A stretch of DNA of 64,000 nt from Pogostemon cablin (lineage: Eukaryota > Streptophyta > Magnoliopsida > Lamiales > Lamiaceae): the NCBI GenBank assembly GCA_023678885.1, contig CM042958.1, positions 17,416,852 through 17,480,851 of the forward strand, written 5' to 3'. This document shows positions 58,541 to 64,000 of the stretch, in pieces; within the stretch, counting starts at the first letter, position 1; each line of letters begins with the position of its first letter. Under the pieces are notes generated by a model. The model saw only the letters and a program-made list of their open reading frames with translations. It made no database searches and was not told where the DNA came from. Both the position numbers and the translations under genes were made by a program.

Positions 58541-59908
58541 ACAGAGCGATAAATGTAAAACACACCACAAAAGCACCTTCATTTTGTCATCACAAAATGG
58601 AGCTTCTGGTGCAGTGATTCTGGTTATTTCGCTGATGCAAGCAGCAACAGCGACTTGTAAATCAACATCTGAATGTCTCAGAAGCTCTTCTGAGATTAGT
58701 GCTTTCATGAGTGGATCAAGCGCAATATTCATGGATTCGGACGGTGATTGTGCTACATTTGCTAAAAGCTCCTCAATTTGCTTAAATAAAAAAAAATTAA
58801 TATTAGAATAATATAAAACCAAATGACCCTAGCAGCAATTAAACGAATTTCAATTTTCATTATCTTCCTCTTCAGAGGTTGGCTAATTAAAAGATCAATA
58901 AACTCAATAAACACACAAAAAAGTAACAGCGAGTCTAACAAAGGAATATAGGCTTACTCGAGTAAAAATCTCAAACTTTATAGATTAATGAACTTTCAAA
59001 AACTTCTGAAAACGAAAAGAAAAGAAAAGAAAGTAAAAACTTTAGTCAACCTTTGACTCGTGACTTCTCCCTGGCGTCCTTTCTGTCTCAAGGAAAAATA
59101 TATGGTAGAGGTTTGCTAAGATTTCAATAAAATTGTACTATTATAAAATATCTAAATCACAACCATGGTGCTTAACGTTTGGAAAAGCCACAGGCAATAG
59201 AGATCCCATAGTAGTAATGTCTACAATATATATCTAAATGCTTCCCAAATTTTACAAGCTAGAGTGATGTGGCCAAAACACTTGCTTTGAAGAAACCCAT
59301 TGGAGGCTGAACCCATCATGGCTACTCATTTGGATTTTATAACTAGCTATCATAATAGTCTATAGGCCTCAACTGTTAAAATTTATCTAACAAACAATCT
59401 ATTATTCAAATGGCTATAAAAGACATTACAGTAGAGAAATTGAGTTATGCCTCTTTCAAAGCCTTTTTTCATTAAAGAATATGTGTATATTTAATGACTT
59501 ATAGAGTTACATAATTATTGAAGAAATAAAAGGGAAGAGGGCCAAAAAGCACTTGAAACCCTCAGAAAGTGCTGTTCTTCATAAATTTCTAAAACATAAA
59601 AAAAAGCGCATATGCACATTATTCACTACACGCGCAAACGTGATTCATTTTTTGAACTTCAGCCGAAACAGAAATTACGTAAATAAATGTCAACAATCGC
59701 ACATTAAAAAAGTATAGTTACATCAATCAACAACAGCAAAGTGAATGGAAAAACAAGTGGAGGACAAAATTCAGAAATTGGAAAAGCGTAGCAGAATTCT
59801 TACATCGAGGAGTGCGAGAAGTTGGTCCGGCGTAGATGGAGGTCGAAGAAGGCGGTTCCCAGCAGCGGCGAGTCGCTGCTCAAGCTCCTGATTAGGAAGC
59901 AACGCCAT
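52561..59908 (-). CDS. PDS5C: PDS5C/D-like sister-chromatid cohesion cofactor with Tudor domain
   Basis: PDS5 binds cohesin in the nucleus and helps maintain sister-chromatid cohesion and DNA repair. Thirteen exons were joined on the minus strand: 59804-59908, 58577-58780, 58274-58455, 56789-56915, 56513-56710, 55055-55891, 54857-54964, 54246-54316, 54097-54148, 53918-54004, 53792-53835, 53039-53110 and 52561-52969. All splices are GT-AG and in phase, giving 831 residues; Arabidopsis PDS5C has about 870. The N-terminal 280 residues are PDS5-type helical repeats (LMKALISEELLRHSDVDLQV, ISEITRITAPEAPF, ILETVAKVRTCVIMLDLELD). A long acidic/basic disordered middle has KR-rich nuclear-localisation candidates (KKRRTMKKRRGVRNR). 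The Tudor domain is at about 597-650 (IGSKVKVWWPDDEEFYEGLI, DGDVEYLNLRNEKWEF). The tail is Ser/Lys-rich, ending GRRKRK. The choice between C and D paralogues is uncertain. Confidence 0.92.
55970..56190 (-). pseudogene. Organellar (plastid-like) 23S rRNA fragment inside a PDS5 intron
   Basis: Read on the minus strand the segment contains CCAGTGATGCTCGGGTTCGT, GACCGAGTAGCATGGG, GTGGATCAGCAAG, GGCTAAAATACTCCTAGATG, GAAGTAGTACTGTGAG and GAAACCATAAGCTCCCAAGC in that order. These are the successive conserved blocks of bacterial-type large-subunit rRNA domain I/II, with several substitutions and small gaps. The plant plastid version has GCTCCCAAGCAGTGGGAGGAGCC at the same place, so plastid origin is more likely than mitochondrial. 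It is a transferred fragment, not a functional rRNA gene, and lies in the 621-bp intron 55892-56512. Confidence 0.85.
57591..57811. mobile_element. Stowaway-like MITE in a PDS5 intron
   Basis: Ends CTCCCTCCATTTTCAAATAC and AAAAGGAGGGAG are flanked by TA. It is about 221 bp and lies in the long intron 56916-58273. A solitary CTCCCTCC word at about 57410 is probably another remnant. Confidence 0.8.
58507..58539. repeat. (CA)16 microsatellite in a short PDS5 intron
   Basis: A pure CA run of 33 nt, reading (TG)n in the transcript, occupies about a quarter of the 121-nt intron 58456-58576. Confidence 0.97.
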
Positions 59909-60950
59909 GGTTTCAGGGGTGGGTCAGATCTTGGAGAGGCATAAATAGAGAAAACCTAGGGAGGGCAGAGACGAATTCAAGTTTGGGAGTGAGATTTGAA
60001 AATGTTGTAATTGGGGAAAAGATTTGGTTGTGAAAATGAGGGAATTCCAATTCCCAAATCGAGAGATATGACCTTTGGACACTGCCCCGTACACACTCTA
60101 ACCGCTGACTTGGTTCAAAACAAACTTTCCTTATAAAGAGCCGAAATTTTCATGTGTCATCACCACGTTATAGTAGAAGTATTATTATTTGCCAATTGTA
60201 ATATATAACCTAAATAAATAAGAGCCGTTATATAAGTATTACGGTTAGATGAAAAAATATTTTTTTAAAATTGATTTTCTATTAAGTAGTCGGTAATAAT
60301 TCATATCCCTTTATTACATACGCTACTACGTATAGGAGGAGGTGGTTAACTTGAGCATTCGTGACCCAATTAAAAAAATTGTATTTGTTAATAGAATTTT
60401 TACTTTAGAGAAACTCTCTTGTTTATTTTATAATTTATTATCATACGTTTATATCTATTTTGACAAGCATTTTTTACATTTAAGAATAATAAAAAAATTA
60501 AAATTAAGAATTCAAATATTATAAGTACGTATGCAAATTCTACGGACAAAAATTCCATATAATAATAGTATAATTTAAATACTAATCAATTATTACAAAA
60601 TAAATTTAATATTAAAAATATTATTATTATTTGACCGATTAAAAAATAAAGTAATACTAAATAAGAATAATAAGAAAAGTATTAATAATCACGGTAAATA
60701 AAAATATTGTTCATTCGCATAAAATTAGGATACGTGATAAGATAATAGATAAAAAATAAATAAATAGGTGATGTGGCAATGATAAAAAAAAATCATATAA
60801 AACCGATAATAACCGGTAATAATTTGGGTAATATGTGACATGAGTCACCTAAGTAATCCCCATTATTATATTAAAATAAATAAATAAATGTTGAGGGAGA
60901 TTGTTACGTGGCTCCAAAGTAATTAAATAATATCAATAAATATCATGTAA
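59909..60950. other. Upstream region of the PDS5-like gene and AT-rich spacer
   Basis: About 59909-60130 is less AT-rich and should hold the 5' UTR and promoter of the minus-strand gene. Beyond that the DNA is AT-rich with no gene. Confidence 0.4.
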
Positions 60951-60959
60951 ATAATAATA

Positions 60960-61208
60960 GGGTTCATGCAAAAAAAACACGAACTTTCCACCTATTGGAA
61001 ATTAATCCTTACTTTTGAAAAATTGCAAAAAAAAAATCACCACCTTTAAGTATTGTTGCAAACTAAACTCAATTTGTGACCAAAAGTATGATTTTTTGAG
61101 TTTATTTTGCAACAATACTTAAAGGTGGTGGTTTTTTTTTCAATTTCTCAAAAGTGAGGATTAATTTGTTATTAGTGAAAAGTTCGTGATTTTTTTTGCA
61201 ATTAACCC
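60960..61208. mobile_element. Foldback MULE-type MITE with 9-bp TSD ATAATAATA
   Basis: This 249-bp element has two arms of more than 100 bp that are inverted repeats of each other (GGGTTCATGCAAAAAAAACACGAAC outside; CCACCTTTAAGTATTGTTGCAAA inside). Identical ATAATAATA lies at 60951-60959 and 61209-61217. The high arm identity suggests a strong hairpin. Confidence 0.85.
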
Positions 61209-61509
61209 ATAATAATATGAGGATTCATATGATAATAATGCAAATCAAAATACGAGAAAATTTTGTTAGACTGCGTCTATAATTCATTCAGTAATAAGAG
61301 AATAAGAGGTTATAATTAATATGCTATAAATAATACTCCATAGATGAAAAATTCCTTGAAGTAAACTTATTTTATAAATAAATAATTAAGTATAGAGCGA
61401 TAATATAATATTTTGATTGAGAAAATAATGATTAATGTAAAAAAATTAAAGTACTGGAGTATTAAATGATCTCAACGTTGTTGTCCTGAAAAAAATTGGT
61501 TGTGCAATA

Positions 61510-61728
61510 CTCTCTCCGTCCTATGCAAAGTGTTGTTTTTATTTTTTTCACGTAAATTAAATAGTATTATTAATGTGTAGTTGGTAGTTGTATTAGTGAG
61601 AGTGTGAACCCCATATTTTAATTGTATTAGTGGATGTGTGTGGGTCTCATGTGTATAAAAAAAGAAAATAGACCCTTTGCATGGAACGATTAAAATAAAA
61701 AATGGACATTTAGGTGAGAGGGAGGGAG
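61510..61728. mobile_element. Stowaway-like MITE
   Basis: Ends CTCTCTCCGTCC and GGTGAGAGGGAGGGAG are flanked by TA. Internal GTAGTTGGTAGTTGTATTAG and GTGTGTGGGTCTCATGTG blocks are typical. Confidence 0.85.
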
Positions 61729-61842
61729 TATAGTATTATTTTTTTATATTTTTATTTTAAGTAGTCCCATATGTTTTTTTACGTGTATTAATAATAAAAA
61801 TTAATATTCATATTACCTATTTTTTTTAAAACAAGTCAGTAA

Positions 61843-62520
61843 TTAGTAGGTACAAAACGTAATTAAGAATTACTAAGTGATACATTCGCTTTAGAAAATT
61901 ACTGGTAACTACAAAATTATATTTTGTTTTGTCGGTAATACTCATCCCTCACATTAGTGTGCATGGTTAAAAGAGAAATCAAAATACGCAATTAAATATC
62001 TATATTAATGTACAATAGTGTGTATTGTTAAGAGATAAAAATATGCACTATTTTTTTTACAAATATACACAATTAAATATTACACGATTAAATATTCATA
62101 TTAATGTACATTAGTGTGCATTATTAAGAGATAAACAATACTACGCGATTAAATAGAAAAAAATAGTTATAATTATCCTTAAATCTCTCATTCATTGACT
62201 TTCAATCATATTAATGCACATTAGTGTTAAAAAAGAAAAAAAAATAATTGCTAGAGATTTAACATAGAGGCAATGATTGTTGCTGATAGAGAAATAAGCG
62301 TTTGCAATTTTTATCTTATTTAATGCACATTAGTGTTCAATCAAAAAATTATTAAATGCAGATGTTGAATATTAATTGTTGTGAATAAGGGTTAAAGCGA
62401 AAAAAAAAAGACTATATGTATTCATTAGTAATTATATTAGATCAATATATTTATTAATAATTAGACTATACATACGGGTACTTATTATTAATAATCTCTT
62501 TTAAAATTTTATTTATCAAT
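61843..62520. repeat. Dispersed repeat with ACATTAGTGTGCA motifs, copy C
   Basis: The start is shared with copy A (CAGTAATTAGTAGGTACAAAA, GATACATTCGCTTTAGAAAA) and the end with copy B (ATTTATTAATAATTAGACTATAC). At least six ACATTAGTGT or ACAATAGTGT words are spaced along it. Boundaries are approximate. Confidence 0.6.
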
Positions 62521-64000
62521 CTCAACAATTTTATTTAAAATTTTACATTTTATTCATCATTGAAACAACTTTATTTATTTATTTTTCTTAAAATTATCCT
62601 ATTTATTTATTTTACATAGTATACTTAAAAAAGTAATTTTTAATCAAAACTGAGGGACTATTAAATATATATCTAATAACAAGATACTTGGTTTTCCCCA
62701 ATTTGTTTTGGAGAGAGAGGAGTCAATAGAAATTGATTTTGTATTAACTTTTGTGGAGTATTTAAATCTGATTTGTTTATCTTCATCAATGTTAAAATTT
62801 CTCGACGTCGCTCTCTGGTTTATTGGCTTTTGCTAAAGTGAGAAAGAGATTATTAAACTGAAGAGAATAAGAGGGGCTGGCAGGATTGAGAGAGATGTTG
62901 GGCTTGACCAATAATAAAAGAAAAGAAGCCCAATTATATAAAAGAATAGTTAGCCCACTATTAAATGAAATAGAGGCCCAAGTCAATAAACCATTTAGAT
63001 GAATTAATCTGGGCTTTGATTCCTTGGAGCTTGCGAACGTCACTTACCTCCGGAAACCTAAGACGTGATAGAGAGACAAGAGCCCGTGGGACACATTGTT
63101 GAGGATTGAGTGACTTTCCATGAAGCCTGTCCAATTGGGATGACGATTGGGTGACTTTCGTTTTCTTTATATTTTTTGTGTGTGTGTGTGTGTGTTTTTT
63201 ATAATTATGTTTGTGTATGTCGATTTATATTTTGATTAATTGTTATATATTATAGTGTTTCATGTATTACATGAAGATTTTAGGACCTAGCTCGTTTGAA
63301 AGGAAATTGAGAAGTTACAAGAGTTTATTTGTTCAACATTATACTTATGAGAAGATGCAAAAGGAATATGTCAATTGGAGTCAACATGTGATAATTATGC
63401 GCAAAATGGTACAGTCACGTAGACGTAAATTTTTTAAATTAATTTTTTTAATCTATATTCTTAGAGCACAATTATTTTATTTATCAAACTATGCAATACC
63501 ATAAAATAAAAATATTAAAAGAAAAGTACAGGACACGGACAAAAAAAAGGATGCGGGATACTTCATAACTTGCTATCTGAACTTGATATTACACTCCTTA
63601 GATGTTGATATTTTTAGAGATTTTTAATTCAATTTGATCATTGTTTCATACTTCCATCCCCTTTCCCATACATATATGGAGTACATATTTCACCTTCTAT
63701 CTGATCAGGAGCATCCAGAGTGGACGGTTGTCACATAGTCAAGAGACAAAGGTCTTTCCCTCAGGATTTTAGAGTTTATTTATAATTTAAGTGTTTAATT
63801 TCCATCTAGCATGATGTGTTAAGGAGTATATATGTATTAGTTAGGTTTTAAGGTTGCATTAACACTTTGGTTTATGGATTGTTGTATTATTGTGTGAAGC
63901 CTCATATTTAATTCAATGCACTTATTTTCTTTTTATGTGTTGATTTATTTTCATATTTGATTATGACAAAAGTTCCTGCGCTCCAGGGGACACGGAAGGA
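62521..64000. other. Unassigned DNA to the window end
   Basis: A more balanced stretch at 62800-63130 includes a GGAGGTAAGT donor-like site on the minus strand (about 63046-63055), and a (TG)n run lies near 63176-63195. No frame with family resemblance is present. The last 350 bases look like non-coding transcript or LTR-type sequence but show no boundary. Confidence 0.35.

Noticed and set aside
58404..58811. Frames spanning the (CA)n tract
   Set aside because: They read through an intron and the microsatellite; the true exons on either side have clean splice sites.
62990..63120. Short minus-strand exon ending at a GGAGGTAAGT donor
   Set aside because: One donor-like site and about 25 codons without a partner exon or a known family are not enough to call a gene.
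1..64000. CRISPR array, operon, phage or bacterial defence system
   Set aside because: The window is plant nuclear DNA with intron-containing genes and class I/II eukaryotic transposons; no regularly spaced identical repeats or polycistronic gene runs are present.

Overview
This is nuclear DNA from a flowering plant. The genes have short exons with GT-AG introns, the intergenic DNA is very AT-rich, and class II miniature transposons are dense. The proteins are of eudicot type; Lamiales or another asterid is my guess, which the sequence does not prove. Six protein-coding loci can be supported, covering well under half of the 64 kb. The rest is mostly transposon-derived, and many element boundaries can be fixed by target-site duplications (TSDs) that I read directly.

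Left third (1-20400): The window opens inside the 5' part of a CC-NB-LRR resistance gene on the minus strand. It is cut by the window edge just after its P-loop. A transposon-rich spacer follows, with a Stowaway-like MITE, two MULE-type MITEs with 9-bp TSDs, and a 1.7-kb solo LTR bounded by the 5-bp duplication CTTCC. Next is a six-exon plus-strand gene for the plastid pyruvate dehydrogenase E2 (dihydrolipoyl acetyltransferase, LTA2 type). Its last intron lacks a usable AG acceptor. After another MITE cluster comes a three-exon DeSI/PPPDE isopeptidase-like gene, then two non-autonomous hAT elements with 8-bp TSDs.

Middle (20400-47800): This part holds a 1.2-kb LTR element with an abbreviated gag reading frame, nested Stowaway/CACTA insertions and a tRNA-derived SINE with an 11-bp TSD. 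An intronless DUF868 gene is on the minus strand. Beyond it are a 1.25-kb hAT relic carrying a decayed zinc-finger transposase start, several MULE MITEs, a second GC-ended hAT element, a long ATT-rich tract and one copy of a dispersed repeat built on the motif ACATTAGTGTGCA. No protein gene was recognised between 27.9 and 47.8 kb.

Right part (47800-64000): A two-exon AP2/ERF gene of the ERF003 type is on the minus strand. It is followed by a 13-exon minus-strand gene for a PDS5C/D-like cohesin cofactor with a Tudor domain. One PDS5 intron contains a divergent fragment of organellar (plastid-like) 23S rRNA, another a Stowaway-like MITE, and a third a (CA)n tract. The window ends in further MITEs and unassigned AT-rich DNA.

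The genes are unrelated in function: pathogen sensing, plastid acetyl-CoA supply, a deSUMOylating-type protease, an unknown DUF868 protein, a transcription factor and sister-chromatid cohesion. This is ordinary for plant gene order. I found no evidence of a new multi-gene system. The most unusual observations are the missing E2 splice acceptor, the rRNA fragment in the PDS5 intron, the palindrome array in the solo LTR and the deletion-derivative LTR element.
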